This document shows positions 6,517-15,801 of a stretch of 17,540 nt of DNA, piece after piece. Origin of the DNA: an uncultured Clostridia bacterium (GTDB lineage: Bacteria > Bacillota > Clostridia > Oscillospirales > Acutalibacteraceae); contig CAUBKG010000043.1 of the NCBI GenBank assembly GCA_958436475.1, forward strand, positions 1 to 17,540, in the 5' to 3' direction. The translations under genes and the position numbers were made by a program. How positions within the stretch are numbered: the stretch's first letter is position 1; each line of letters begins with the position of its first letter. The notes beneath the pieces are model-generated. The model was not told where the DNA came from and did not search any database. It saw nothing but the letters and a program-made list of their open reading frames with translations.

Positions 6517-7497
6517 TTGTTCAGCAAGGATATCGGAATCGACCTTGGCACAGCTAACACCCTCGTCTTTATGAAGGGCAAGGGGATCATCATGCGGGAA
6601 CCGTCCGTTGTGGCGGTGGATATCCGCAACGATGCCGTCCGCGCCGTCGGCACGGAGGCAAAGGAAATGATCGGCAGAACGCCCGGCTCCATCCAGGCCG
6701 TGCGCCCGCTGAAGGACGGCGTGATCGCAGACTTCGACGTAACCGCCGCCATGCTCAAGCGCTTCATCCGTGAGGCGCTGAAAAACGCCTATCTCACCCG
6801 CGCAAACGTGGTCATCTGCATTCCCTCCGGCGTTACCGAAGTGGAGCGCCGCGCGGTGGAAGACGCCGCAAAGCAGGCCGGCGCCCGTTATGTGGAGCTC
6901 ATTGAAGAGCCCATGGCGGCGGCGATCGGTGCGGGCATGCCCGTGTGGGAGCCGACCGGCAGCATGGTAGTGGATATCGGCGGCGGCACCTCGGAGGTGG
7001 CCGTTATTTCCCTCGGCGATATCGTAACCGCCCGTTCGGTCCGCGTTGCGGGAGACGATTTCGACGAAGCCATCATCAACTATATCAAAAAGAAATATAA
7101 TCTTCTGATCGGCGAGCGCACGGCGGAGGCCATCAAGATCCAGATCGGCTCTGCCTTCCAGTACGAAGGAGAGGGCTCGATGGAAGTGAAGGGCCGCAAC
7201 CTGATGGACGGCCTGCCCAAGAACATCGTCATCACGGCGGAAGAGGTGCGCGAGGCGCTGAATGACCCGCTCATGCAGATTGTGGACGCCATCCGTTCCA
7301 CGCTCGAAAAAACCCCGCCGGAGCTTTCGGCCGATATTATCGACAGCGGCATCATGCTCACGGGAGGCGGCGCGCTCCTGCGCGGCCTCGACCAGCTGAT
7401 CGCAAGGGAAACCAACATGCCGGTAAACGTGGCGGAAAACCCGCTGGATTGCGTGGTTGCCGGCACGGGCAAGCGCCTGGAAGTCAGCTTCAAGTAA
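6517..7497 (+). CDS. mreB: Rod shape-determining protein MreB
   Basis: A 326-residue bacterial actin. It polymerises under the membrane and directs the side-wall synthesis complex. The ATPase motifs are clear: phosphate-1 loop DIGIDLGTANTLV at 5-17, phosphate-2 loop VVDIGGGTSEVAVIS near 150-164, and the adenosine motif LTGGGALLRGL near 286-296. The length is typical, though it is slightly short at the C-terminus. The start is TTG (6517-6519): it gives the canonical N-terminus MFSKDIGIDLGTANTLV, and AAAGGGG lies 8 to 14 bases upstream; no ATG fits. It is the first gene of mreB-mreC-mreD-PBP2, driven by the two tandem promoters. The use of TTG may lower its translation relative to the mRNA level. 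Confidence 0.97.
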   Translation: MFSKDIGIDLGTANTLVFMKGKGIIMREPSVVAVDIRNDAVRAVGTEAKEMIGRTPGSIQAVRPLKDGVIADFDVTAAMLKRFIREALKNAYLTRANVVICIPSGVTEVERRAVEDAAKQAGARYVELIEEPMAAAIGAGMPVWEPTGSMVVDIGGGTSEVAVISLGDIVTARSVRVAGDDFDEAIINYIKKKYNLLIGERTAEAIKIQIGSAFQYEGEGSMEVKGRNLMDGLPKNIVITAEEVREALNDPLMQIVDAIRSTLEKTPPELSADIIDSGIMLTGGGALLRGLDQLIARETNMPVNVAENPLDCVVAGTGKRLEVSFK

Positions 7498-7516
7498 TTT
7501 TCAGAAAAAATTGAGG

Positions 7517-7539
7517 ATGGGCGGTGCACAGCCGCCCAT
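7517..7539 (+). terminator. Hairpin between mreB and mreC (partial terminator or processing site)
   Basis: ATGGGCGG (7517-7524) and CCGCCCAT (7532-7539) form a perfect 8-pair stem with a 7-base loop, followed by TTGTTC. The T tract is too poor for efficient termination. A stable stem here could give partial termination or protect the mreB 3' end after processing, so that mreB is made in excess over mreC and mreD. The structure is seen; the role is inference. Confidence 0.45.
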
Positions 7540-7575
7540 TTGTTCATCTTATCCGTTCCAAAGGAGGCAAGGGCC

Positions 7576-8472
7576 GTGCGGGATTTTTTACGCAGTATGC
7601 ATTTCAAGATCATGTGTGCGGTGATCGTGGGCTTAATTATCATCATGATCGCCGTTTCCGCCACAGGAGTGTGGTCTGCGCCGCAGTCCACCGTCTTTGG
7701 CGCAATTTTTTCCCCGCTCCAGAAGGCGGGCGCCTCTGTTTCCGACTGGGTGGGGGACTTTTTCGGCGCCTGGGGAGAAAGGGACCGCCTGCGGCAGGAA
7801 AATGAGGAGCTGAAAGGCAGGGTCAACGAGCTGACAAAAAATCTCATTGACTTCGATACGTATAAGCATGAAAATGAAATGTATAAGGATTACCTCGGCT
7901 TCCGGGACGATTACCCCGATTTTGAGCTCGCCCCCGCCAAGGTGATTTCGCGCGACGCAGGCTCGGAGGGATATTCCTTCTCCATCGACAAGGGCTCCCT
8001 CCAGGGGGTGTCCCCCCATGACCCGGTTATCACGGCAGACGGCCTCGTGGGCTATGTTTCCACCGTGGCTCCCACCTATTCCACGGTGACCACCCTGCTC
8101 GATACCTCGATGAACGTCGCCGCGATCGACAGCCGCACGAGAGGCGATACCGGCGTGGTAACCGGCTCGCTGGACCTCGCCTCCAAGGGGCTTTGCCGCC
8201 TGAATTACCTTTCCCCCACCGGGAGCGCCGCGGCGGGCGACCTCGTGGTCACCACCGGCATCACCGGCATTTTCCCGAAGGATCTGCTCATCGGCACCAT
8301 TAGGGAAGTGAACCAGAGCGGCTCCGATATTTCCGCCTATGCGGTCATTGAGCCGGCGGCCGATATCCTCGAGCTGAGAGACGTTCTCATCATCACCTCC
8401 TTCAACGGCCAGGGCGGCGTGCTCCAGGAGCCGACGGCCGCGCCGCAGGGGGGAACGGGGGCGGCGGAATGA
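7576..8472 (+). CDS. mreC: Rod shape-determining protein MreC
   Basis: A 298-residue membrane-anchored elongasome scaffold. A short cytoplasmic N-terminus is followed by one membrane helix (about 12-30, VIVGLIIIMIAVSATGV). A coiled coil then follows (about 68-100, RDRLRQENEELKGRVNELTK), and then the periplasmic-type double beta-barrel domain (VISRD, GLVGYVSTV, TTGITGIFPKDLLIGTI). It links MreB and MreD to PBP2. The start is GTG at 7576, chosen because AAAGGAGG (7560-7567) ends 8 bases upstream; the frame is open further up to 7540 without a binding site. The Gly/Ala/Gln/Pro-rich tail is low in complexity. Its stop overlaps the mreD start in ATGA. Confidence 0.94.
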   Translation: MRDFLRSMHFKIMCAVIVGLIIIMIAVSATGVWSAPQSTVFGAIFSPLQKAGASVSDWVGDFFGAWGERDRLRQENEELKGRVNELTKNLIDFDTYKHENEMYKDYLGFRDDYPDFELAPAKVISRDAGSEGYSFSIDKGSLQGVSPHDPVITADGLVGYVSTVAPTYSTVTTLLDTSMNVAAIDSRTRGDTGVVTGSLDLASKGLCRLNYLSPTGSAAAGDLVVTTGITGIFPKDLLIGTIREVNQSGSDISAYAVIEPAADILELRDVLIITSFNGQGGVLQEPTAAPQGGTGAAE

Positions 8473-8981
8473 AAGACCACGCCGTGCGCGTAAGGGTATT
8501 TTTTCATATCCTTATGCTGATCCTCATTTTCCTTCTCCAATCCGCGCCTTACTTAATGCCCCGCATCGGCGGCGTTTACCCGCTGCTCCTCATTCCCGCG
8601 GTGGTTTGCATCGGCATGTTCGAGCGGGAGCTCGTGGGCGGATTTTTGGGCCTCCTCGCGGGCGTTTTATGGGATATCACGTCTCTCCAGACTGCGGGCT
8701 TTCACGCGATTTTGCTGCTGGTGATCGGCTGCGCCTGCGGGCTGATGGTCATCCATCTCATGCGCAACAGCCTTCTCAGCGCCATCCTCCTCACCTTTTT
8801 CTCCCTGCTGTTTTATGAGCTGTGCAATTGGTTCTTTTTCTATGTGATGGCGGGCAGGGAAATGCTCGGTTACCAGTTCGTGCATTTCGCGCTGCCCCGC
8901 CTTGCATATTCGCTTGTATTCATCCTCCCGTTTTACCTGATTTCCCGCGCCGCGGTCAAACGCATGCGCCGCGCGGAATAA
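8469..8981 (+). CDS. mreD: Rod shape-determining protein MreD
   Basis: A 170-residue, very hydrophobic protein with about five predicted membrane helices (for example FFHILMLILIFLLQSAP near 11-27 and FFSLLFYELCNWFFFYVMA near 110-128). The conserved patch GVLWDITSLQTAGFHAILLL follows the second helices. Sequence divergence is usual for MreD, but position, length and topology fit well. It is translationally coupled to mreC through a four-base ATGA overlap. PBP2 follows after 33 bases with its own strong ribosome binding site. Confidence 0.92.
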   Translation: MKDHAVRVRVFFHILMLILIFLLQSAPYLMPRIGGVYPLLLIPAVVCIGMFERELVGGFLGLLAGVLWDITSLQTAGFHAILLLVIGCACGLMVIHLMRNSLLSAILLTFFSLLFYELCNWFFFYVMAGREMLGYQFVHFALPRLAYSLVFILPFYLISRAAVKRMRRAE

Positions 8982-9014
8982 GGGCAGACGGTGTTCCGGA
9001 AAGGAGGCTTTTTT

Positions 9015-11063
9015 ATGGAAGAAGAAAACAAAAAGTCCCCAAGAATCCTCATTCTCGCGCTGATTCTGACCGCCGTATTCCTTCTGTTTGCCGCGCAGCT
9101 TTTTCGCCTGCAGATCCTGAAGGGCTCTGACTTCCGCGAGCAGGCGGATAAGGGCAGCGTGCGCACGATGTCGGTCGAGGCGGCGCGCGGCGAGATCGTG
9201 GACCGGTACGGCCGCCCGCTTGCCGTGAACCGGATGGGGTACGCCGTGGTTTTCGATAAGGCCTTCCTGCCGGACGATAACCTCAATTACACCATCGATA
9301 CCCTCACGAAGCTGCTCGCCTCCGCGGGCGAAACATGGGAGGATAATCTCCCCCTGGAAACAACCGCGCCCTACGGTTTTGTGCAAGATCAGGATGAAAA
9401 AGTCTCCAAAATGATAAAGGCCCTGAAGCTCAACCATTACGCGACCGCCGAGAACTGCTTTGACGCAATGGTGGAGAAATACGGCCTCGAGGGCTATGAG
9501 CCCGATATCCAGCGCCGGATCATGGGCGTCCGGTACGAGATGGAGAGCATTGGCTATTCGCTGACCGTTCCCTATACCTTCTCCACCGATATCTCCGATG
9601 AAACCATGATGAAAATCAAGGAGCAGAATTACCTGATCCCGGGTGTGGACGTTAACTCGGAGCCTATCCGCGAATATGTGAGCGGCAGCATCGCGCCGCA
9701 CATCGTCGGCTCCATCAGCCCCATTTACGCCGATGAATACAAGGCGAAAAAAGAAGAGGGCTATAAGATGAACGATACCATCGGACGCTCCGGCGCCGAG
9801 GCCGCGTTTGAAAACGAGCTGCGGGGCATCAGCGGCTCGCGCATCATCACGCAGGATGCAAGCGGCGCCGTGACCGACGTTACCGTTACCGAGGAGCCGC
9901 AGCCCGGCAACACGGTCATGCTCACCCTTGATAAGCGTCTGCAGGAAGAAACGCAGGAGATCCTCAAAAACAAAATTCTGGATCTGCAGGCCAAAACAAA
10001 GAAGACTTTTGCAGACAGCAAGGTGGCCGATGCGGGCGCCGCCGTGGTATACAAGGTGAAAACGGGCGAGATCCTCGCCGCCGCCACCTATCCTTCTTAT
10101 GACATCAACGAGGATTATAACGATATCAAGGTACGGGAAAACGGCCCCCTTACCAACCGCGCATTTCAGGGGATTTACCGCCCCGGCTCCACCTTCAAGC
10201 CTGCCGTGGCGCTTTCGGCTCTTACGGCGGGAGCCATTACCCCCACCGGGCGCATCACCTGCAACCGGTATTACCGCTATTTCCAGGATCACACCTTCTC
10301 CTGCCTCGGCAGTCACGGCAGCATCAATGTGACTTCGGCGCTGCGCGTTTCCTGCAATATCTTCTTCTATGAGAGCGGCCGCCGCACCGGCATCGAGACG
10401 CTCGATTATTACTGCAAGCAGCTGGGGCTCGGCGAAGCCACCGGCCTCGAGCAGGAATTCAAGGAAAACCCCGGCGTGCTGGATGGAAAGGAATACCGTG
10501 AGCAGAAGGGCATCCGCTGGGAAGCGGGCGACGTGGTCCAGTTCTCCATCGGTCAGGCAAACAACCAGTTCAGCCCCCTGCAGCTTGTTTCTTACTGTGC
10601 CACCATCGCCAACAATGGCACCCGCATGAAGGCGCATCTGTTAAAGAGCGTGAATTCCTATGGCGATCAGAGGATCGTGAAGGAAACCGAGCCGGAGGTG
10701 CTCAATGTTGCTGAGTTTTCCGCCTCGGCATACGAGCCGGTGCAGAAGGGTATGTATCAGGTGGTAAATGAAAATTATCAATCCATCCGGAACGCGTTTG
10801 CCGATGTTCCCGTGACCGTTGCGGGCAAAACCGGCACCGCGCAGGTCGGCCCCAAGCGCAACGGCAAGTATGTGGATAATGAAAACGTCCTCTTCATGGG
10901 GTACGGCCCGTATGAAGACCCGGAAATCGCCGTGTGCATCATTGTGGAGCACGGTTCTTCGAGCCCCGAGGTCGCCGCCGCGGCCGCGGAAATTTTCAAG
11001 GCGTATTACAACTATTCCGGCGATACCTTTACCCCCTCGCAATCGGGTGAGTTGTTGCCGTAA
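9015..11063 (+). CDS. mrdA: Penicillin-binding protein 2 (elongation-specific transpeptidase)
   Basis: A 682-residue class B penicillin-binding protein that cross-links new side-wall peptidoglycan with RodA and MreBCD. Residues about 9-27 form one membrane anchor (ILILALILTAVFLLFAAQLF). The dimerisation/pedestal domain follows, with RGEIVDRYGRPLAVNR near 58-73. The transpeptidase domain carries STFK at 392-395 (S392 nucleophile), SCN at 446-448 and KTG at 605-607 in AGKTGTAQ. The ATG at 9015 is set by AAAGGAGG (9000-9007), 7 bases upstream; the GTG at 8991 that opens the frame has no site. No rodA follows, although it is commonly in this cluster in Clostridia. SpoVD-type or PBP3-type proteins are alternatives, but the operon position directly after mreD favours the elongation enzyme. 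Confidence 0.93.
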   Translation: MEEENKKSPRILILALILTAVFLLFAAQLFRLQILKGSDFREQADKGSVRTMSVEAARGEIVDRYGRPLAVNRMGYAVVFDKAFLPDDNLNYTIDTLTKLLASAGETWEDNLPLETTAPYGFVQDQDEKVSKMIKALKLNHYATAENCFDAMVEKYGLEGYEPDIQRRIMGVRYEMESIGYSLTVPYTFSTDISDETMMKIKEQNYLIPGVDVNSEPIREYVSGSIAPHIVGSISPIYADEYKAKKEEGYKMNDTIGRSGAEAAFENELRGISGSRIITQDASGAVTDVTVTEEPQPGNTVMLTLDKRLQEETQEILKNKILDLQAKTKKTFADSKVADAGAAVVYKVKTGEILAAATYPSYDINEDYNDIKVRENGPLTNRAFQGIYRPGSTFKPAVALSALTAGAITPTGRITCNRYYRYFQDHTFSCLGSHGSINVTSALRVSCNIFFYESGRRTGIETLDYYCKQLGLGEATGLEQEFKENPGVLDGKEYREQKGIRWEAGDVVQFSIGQANNQFSPLQLVSYCATIANNGTRMKAHLLKSVNSYGDQRIVKETEPEVLNVAEFSASAYEPVQKGMYQVVNENYQSIRNAFADVPVTVAGKTGTAQVGPKRNGKYVDNENVLFMGYGPYEDPEIAVCIIVEHGSSSPEVAAAAAEIFKAYYNYSGDTFTPSQSGELLP

Positions 11064-11093
11064 CCCCTCTGATTTTCTATGAAAAACAAACAA

Positions 11094-11128
11094 ATTTCTT
11101 GACTTTTTCCCAAGAAATGTGTTACTCT
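11094..11128 (+). promoter_or_regulatory. Promoter of the minD-like gene with an overlapping inverted repeat
   Basis: TTGACT (11099-11104) is a good -35. The -10 is TACTCT (11123-11128, spacer 18) or TTACTC (11122-11127, spacer 17), both mediocre. A perfect 8-base inverted repeat, ATTTCTTG (11094-11101) and CAAGAAAT (11111-11118) separated by 9 bases, overlaps the -35 and the spacer. That is the usual place for a repressor operator. No terminator was seen after PBP2, so read-through from the mre operon is also possible. Confidence 0.55.
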
Positions 11129-11150
11129 TGTAAAAGAGGAGCTAGCGATT

Positions 11151-11876
11151 TTGATTTTGAAGAAATATCTCATCACGTCGGGCAAGGGCGGCACGGGAAA
11201 GTCCACGGCTGCCGCCGGCTGTGCCATGGCGCTCGGGAGCCTCGGCAAACGGGTGCTTTTAGTAGATGCGGATGCGGGCCTGCGCGGGCTCGATCTGCTG
11301 CTGCAAATGGAAGAATCGGTCGCGTTCGATTTGGGAGACGTTCTTGCCGGCCGGTGCGATGCGGATTCCGCTTTGCTCGCCGTTCCCGGCTTTCCTTCCG
11401 TTTTCCTGCTGGCCGGGCCTGCACGAACGCGGGATTTTTGCGACCCCACGGCCTTCCGCAACCTCATGACGCGGTTATCCGAGCAATTTGATTTTATTTT
11501 GATCGACGGCCCTGCGGGATTCGGCACGGGCTTTTCTGTGGCCGCCGCGGGAGCGGACGCCGCGCTGGTGGTCGCATTGCCGGATGAGCTTTCGCTCCGG
11601 GGCGCGGCCAAGGCCGTACTGGAGCTGAGGGAGGCCGGCATAGAAGAGGCCTTTCTCCTCGTGAACCGGTTTCCGAAAAAGCCGCGCGGCTGCCCCGGGA
11701 TCGACCGTATGATAGACGGCACGCGCCTCCAGCTTTTGGGCGTGGTCCCGGAGGATGCGAGGCTTTTGCCCGGCAGCAGGGAAACGCTTGCCGATGCAAA
11801 ACGCCCGGCCGCGGGTGCGTTTTCCCGCCTCGGTCGCCGCCTCAGCGGGGAGCATGTGCCGCTCGTGATGCCATAA
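11151..11876 (+). CDS. minD: MinD-like ParA/MinD family ATPase lacking the C-terminal membrane helix
   Basis: A 241-residue deviant Walker ATPase. The P-loop is KGGTGKST (12-19), followed by VDADAGLRGLDLLL (38-51), the MinD-type switch region, and IDGPAGFG (118-125) at switch II, where MinD usually has DSPAG. MinD with MinC blocks division at the poles. The protein ends in AFSRLGRRLSGEHVPLVMP, which aligns with the MinD region just before the terminal amphipathic helix. That helix, which binds the membrane and is typically some 10-25 residues further on, is missing. The start is TTG at 11151, with GAGGAG at 11136-11141, 9 bases upstream. It lies between PBP2 and mgsA, the place of minC-minD-minE-rodA in Clostridia, but minC, minE and rodA are absent. 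It may have a role other than classical Min. Confidence 0.82.
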   Translation: MILKKYLITSGKGGTGKSTAAAGCAMALGSLGKRVLLVDADAGLRGLDLLLQMEESVAFDLGDVLAGRCDADSALLAVPGFPSVFLLAGPARTRDFCDPTAFRNLMTRLSEQFDFILIDGPAGFGTGFSVAAAGADAALVVALPDELSLRGAAKAVLELREAGIEEAFLLVNRFPKKPRGCPGIDRMIDGTRLQLLGVVPEDARLLPGSRETLADAKRPAAGAFSRLGRRLSGEHVPLVMP

Positions 11877-11914
11877 AACAGAGCCATATCCACCGGAAGG
11901 GAGTTTATGTATAG

Positions 11915-12319
11915 ATGAACATTGCACTGATCGCCCATGATGATAAAAAGGAACTCATGGTTCAGTTCTGTATTGCCTACTGCGGGATTCTGAGCCGCCA
12001 CAACCTCTGCGCCACCGGGACGACCGGCCGCCTCGTCGCGGAAGCGACGGGCCTCGAGATCCAGAGGTTTTTAAGCGGCTCGCAGGGCGGCGACCAGCAG
12101 ATCGCCGCGCGCATCGGATGCGACGAGATCGATATGGTCCTTTTCTTTCGCAATCCGTCTTCCCCGAAGCCCCATGAGCCGAACGAAATGAACATCCTCC
12201 GCCTGTGCGATGTCCATAACGTCCCGATCGCCACCAATATTGCCACGGGGGAAATGCTCATCCACGGCCTGGAGCGAGGCGACCTCGACTGGCGCAATAT
12301 CGTAAACCCGGGCGTTTGA
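11915..12319 (+). CDS. mgsA: Methylglyoxal synthase
   Basis: A 134-residue cytoplasmic enzyme of the MgsA family, which converts dihydroxyacetone phosphate to methylglyoxal and phosphate as a glycolytic overflow route. Matches: LIAHDDKK at 5-12 (H8 and D9), phosphate-binding ATGTTGR at 33-39, GGDQQ at 58-62 with D60 equal to catalytic Asp71 of E. coli, and PHEP at 86-89 with H87 equal to His98. The positions of E. coli Asp91 and Asp101 are Asn80 (FFRNP) and Asn90 (HEPNE) here. The end DLDWRNIVNPGV is close to other clostridial forms as I recall them. An AAGGGAG site lies 11 bases upstream of the ATG. A three-codon ATG-TAT-AGA-TGA frame overlaps the start. It is probably co-transcribed with the MinD-like gene (38-base gap). 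Confidence 0.94.
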   Translation: MNIALIAHDDKKELMVQFCIAYCGILSRHNLCATGTTGRLVAEATGLEIQRFLSGSQGGDQQIAARIGCDEIDMVLFFRNPSSPKPHEPNEMNILRLCDVHNVPIATNIATGEMLIHGLERGDLDWRNIVNPGV

Positions 12320-12345
12320 AGCCGGGGGAATTTCATCTGTTTTTC

Positions 12346-12372
12346 AGCCGCCGGCTCCCCGGCGGCTTTTTT
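12346..12372 (+). terminator. Strong intrinsic terminator after mgsA
   Basis: GCCGCCGG (12347-12354) and CCGGCGGC (12359-12366) pair perfectly over 8 bases around the tetraloop CTCC, followed by six Ts. It closes the mre-minD-mgsA segment and insulates hisS. Confidence 0.95.
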
Positions 12373-12415
12373 CTGCCCTGCGCCCCCGGAAAAAGAGAAA
12401 AATTTCCGTTTTCCC

Positions 12416-12444
12416 TTTTCATTTCGCGGAAAATATACTATTAT
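12416..12444 (+). promoter_or_regulatory. Probable promoter of hisS-aspS
   Basis: TTTTCA (12416-12421), a 17-base spacer and TATTAT (12439-12444). TATACT at 12434-12439 is an alternative -10. The region is AT-rich, directly after the mgsA terminator. Initiation near 12451 gives a leader of about 65 bases with one small hairpin, GCCGC-CCAG-GCGGC (12462-12475). There is no T-box: the conserved AGGGTGGNACCGCG element and a terminator before hisS are both missing. Confidence 0.6.
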
Positions 12445-12516
12445 TAATAAGTTAGCACTGAGCCGCCCAGGCGGCCCGGCAATGCAGGACGTATTACGCA
12501 GCAAAGGATGGAAACC

Positions 12517-13827
12517 ATGAATTTCAAACGGTTAAAGGGCACGGCGGACGTTCTTCCGGCCGACTCGTATAAATGGCAGCACGTGGAGAAGACCCTCCTC
12601 GAGACCGCGGCGCTTTACGGCTTCTCTGAAATCCGTTTCCCGGTGTTCGAAGATTCCCGCCTTTTTCAACGCTCGGTGGGGGATACCACCGATATCGTGC
12701 AGAAGGAAATGTACCGCTTCACCACCAAGGGCGGGGACGATATCACCCTTCGCCCGGAGGGCACGGCGGGCGCGGCGCGCGCGTTTCTCGAAAACGGGTT
12801 GCACAATGAATCCATGCCCGTGAAAACGTGTTATCTCGTCTCCTGTTACCGCTACGAAAAGCCGCAGGCGGGCCGGCTCCGCGAATTCCACCAGTTCGGC
12901 GCGGAAATGTACGGCGCCGCCTCTTTCCTGGCGGATGTGGAGGTCATCGCCCTCGCAAACGCGCTCCTGCGCTCGGTGGGGGTCACGCAGCTTTCCCTCC
13001 ATATCAATTCCATCGGCTGCCCGGAGTGCCGGGGGCAATACCAACAGAAGCTGCGGGAATATTTTGAAGAGAGAAAGGGCGAGCTTTGCGCCACCTGCCT
13101 CGACCGCCTGGAGCGCAACCCCATGCGGATTTTAGACTGTAAAAGCCCCGTCTGCTCGGAAATCGCCAAAGGAGCTCCCAAGGTGCTCGATTATTTATGC
13201 AGCGAATGCCGCGAGCATTTTGAAGGTGTGAAGGAGGGGCTTTCGTCCCTCGGCATCGCCTATACCGTGAACACCGATATCGTCCGCGGGCTGGATTATT
13301 ACACCCGCACCGTGTTCGAATTCACCACCGATACCATCGGCGCGCAGGGAACCGTGTGCGGCGGCGGCCGGTATGACGGCCTCGTGGAGGAGCTTTCCGG
13401 CCCCCATACGCCGGCGCTCGGCTTTGCAATGGGCCTCGAACGCCTTCTGATGGTGATGGAAGCGGCGGGCGTTCCGTTCCCACCGAAAAAAACGTGTGAA
13501 ATTTACATTGCCTCCATGGGGGAGGCCGCGGCGAAGCAGGCGGCAAAGCTCTGCGAAAAGCTGCGTGCGGAAGGCTTTGCGGCGGAATGCGATACCATGG
13601 GCCGCAGCCTCAAGGCGCAGATGAAATATGCCGACCGCATCGGCGCGCGCCGTTCGCTGGTGCTCGGCGAGAACGAGCTTCAAAGCGGCATGGCCGTGCT
13701 CAAGAACATGGAAACGGGAGACCGCCGGGAGATCGGCTGGAGCCGCCTCACCGAAGAAATTTACGAAGAAACCATCCGCAGCGCGCTCGGCGAGCTCACC
13801 GAGAGCGTGGAGCAGCTGGAATCTTAA
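12517..13827 (+). CDS. hisS: Histidyl-tRNA synthetase
   Basis: A 436-residue class II synthetase that charges tRNA-His. Seen features: the N-terminal KGTADVLP; motif 1 region EIRFPVFED; motif 2 SCYRYEKPQAGRLREFHQFG; the His-specific loop RGLDYYTRTVFEF; motif 3 LGFAMGLERLL; and a C-terminal alpha/beta anticodon-binding domain (about 325-420, CEIYIASMGEAAAKQA and so on). The central insertion is Cys-rich (CPEC, CATC, CSEC), as in many Clostridia. I chose ATG 12517 over ATG 12508 because AAAGGA (12503-12508) gives an 8-base spacing to the former and overlaps the latter. It forms an operon with aspS after a 35-base gap, the usual Firmicute arrangement. Confidence 0.97.
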   Translation: MNFKRLKGTADVLPADSYKWQHVEKTLLETAALYGFSEIRFPVFEDSRLFQRSVGDTTDIVQKEMYRFTTKGGDDITLRPEGTAGAARAFLENGLHNESMPVKTCYLVSCYRYEKPQAGRLREFHQFGAEMYGAASFLADVEVIALANALLRSVGVTQLSLHINSIGCPECRGQYQQKLREYFEERKGELCATCLDRLERNPMRILDCKSPVCSEIAKGAPKVLDYLCSECREHFEGVKEGLSSLGIAYTVNTDIVRGLDYYTRTVFEFTTDTIGAQGTVCGGGRYDGLVEELSGPHTPALGFAMGLERLLMVMEAAGVPFPPKKTCEIYIASMGEAAAKQAAKLCEKLRAEGFAAECDTMGRSLKAQMKYADRIGARRSLVLGENELQSGMAVLKNMETGDRREIGWSRLTEEIYEETIRSALGELTESVEQLES

Positions 13828-13862
13828 GCTCAGAGAACCAAACGTTTGGAGGAAATAGAAAC

Positions 13863-15650
<1,788 letters not shown>

Positions 15651-15677
15651 TAGGGGAATCCCTCAAAAACACATTGA

Positions 15678-15726
15678 CCCGCAGAAGCAGCCGAAGCCCG
15701 GCCCGCCTCTGCGGGCTTTTCTTTTT
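15678..15726 (+). terminator. Intrinsic terminator after aspS
   Basis: GCCCGC (15701-15706) and GCGGGC (15711-15716) form a stem with tetraloop CTCT, followed by TTTTCTTTTT. A competing, longer-range pairing is visible: CCCGCAGA (15678-15685) with TCTGCGGG (15708-15715), 8 perfect pairs that also end just before the T run. Either fold would terminate. Confidence 0.92.
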
Positions 15727-15801
15727 GATATCCTCATGGAACGCCGCCTCCTGTCATACATATAAAAGGTAAAGAGATTGGAGCGAAGGGAGAAAATAGC
15801 T

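Noticed and set aside
8667..10637. A 656-codon open frame on the minus strand across mreD and PBP2
   Set aside because: It lies wholly opposite well-supported genes, has no ribosome binding site or recognisable motif, and is explained by GC-rich codon bias.
12452..12459. Half of a CIRCE-like operator (TTAGCACT) ahead of hisS
   Set aside because: The complementary GAGTGCTAA half is missing at the required 9-base spacing, and hisS is not a heat-shock gene.
13587..13862. N-terminal extension of aspS reaching into hisS
   Set aside because: The extension overlaps hisS coding sequence in another frame, has no family similarity, and a GGAGG site marks the ATG at 13863.
15756..15763. SigE-like -10 (CATACATA) upstream of the GH18 gene
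   Set aside because: The last base deviates from the consensus and no -35 element is found at the proper distance; kept only as a remark in the gene entry.
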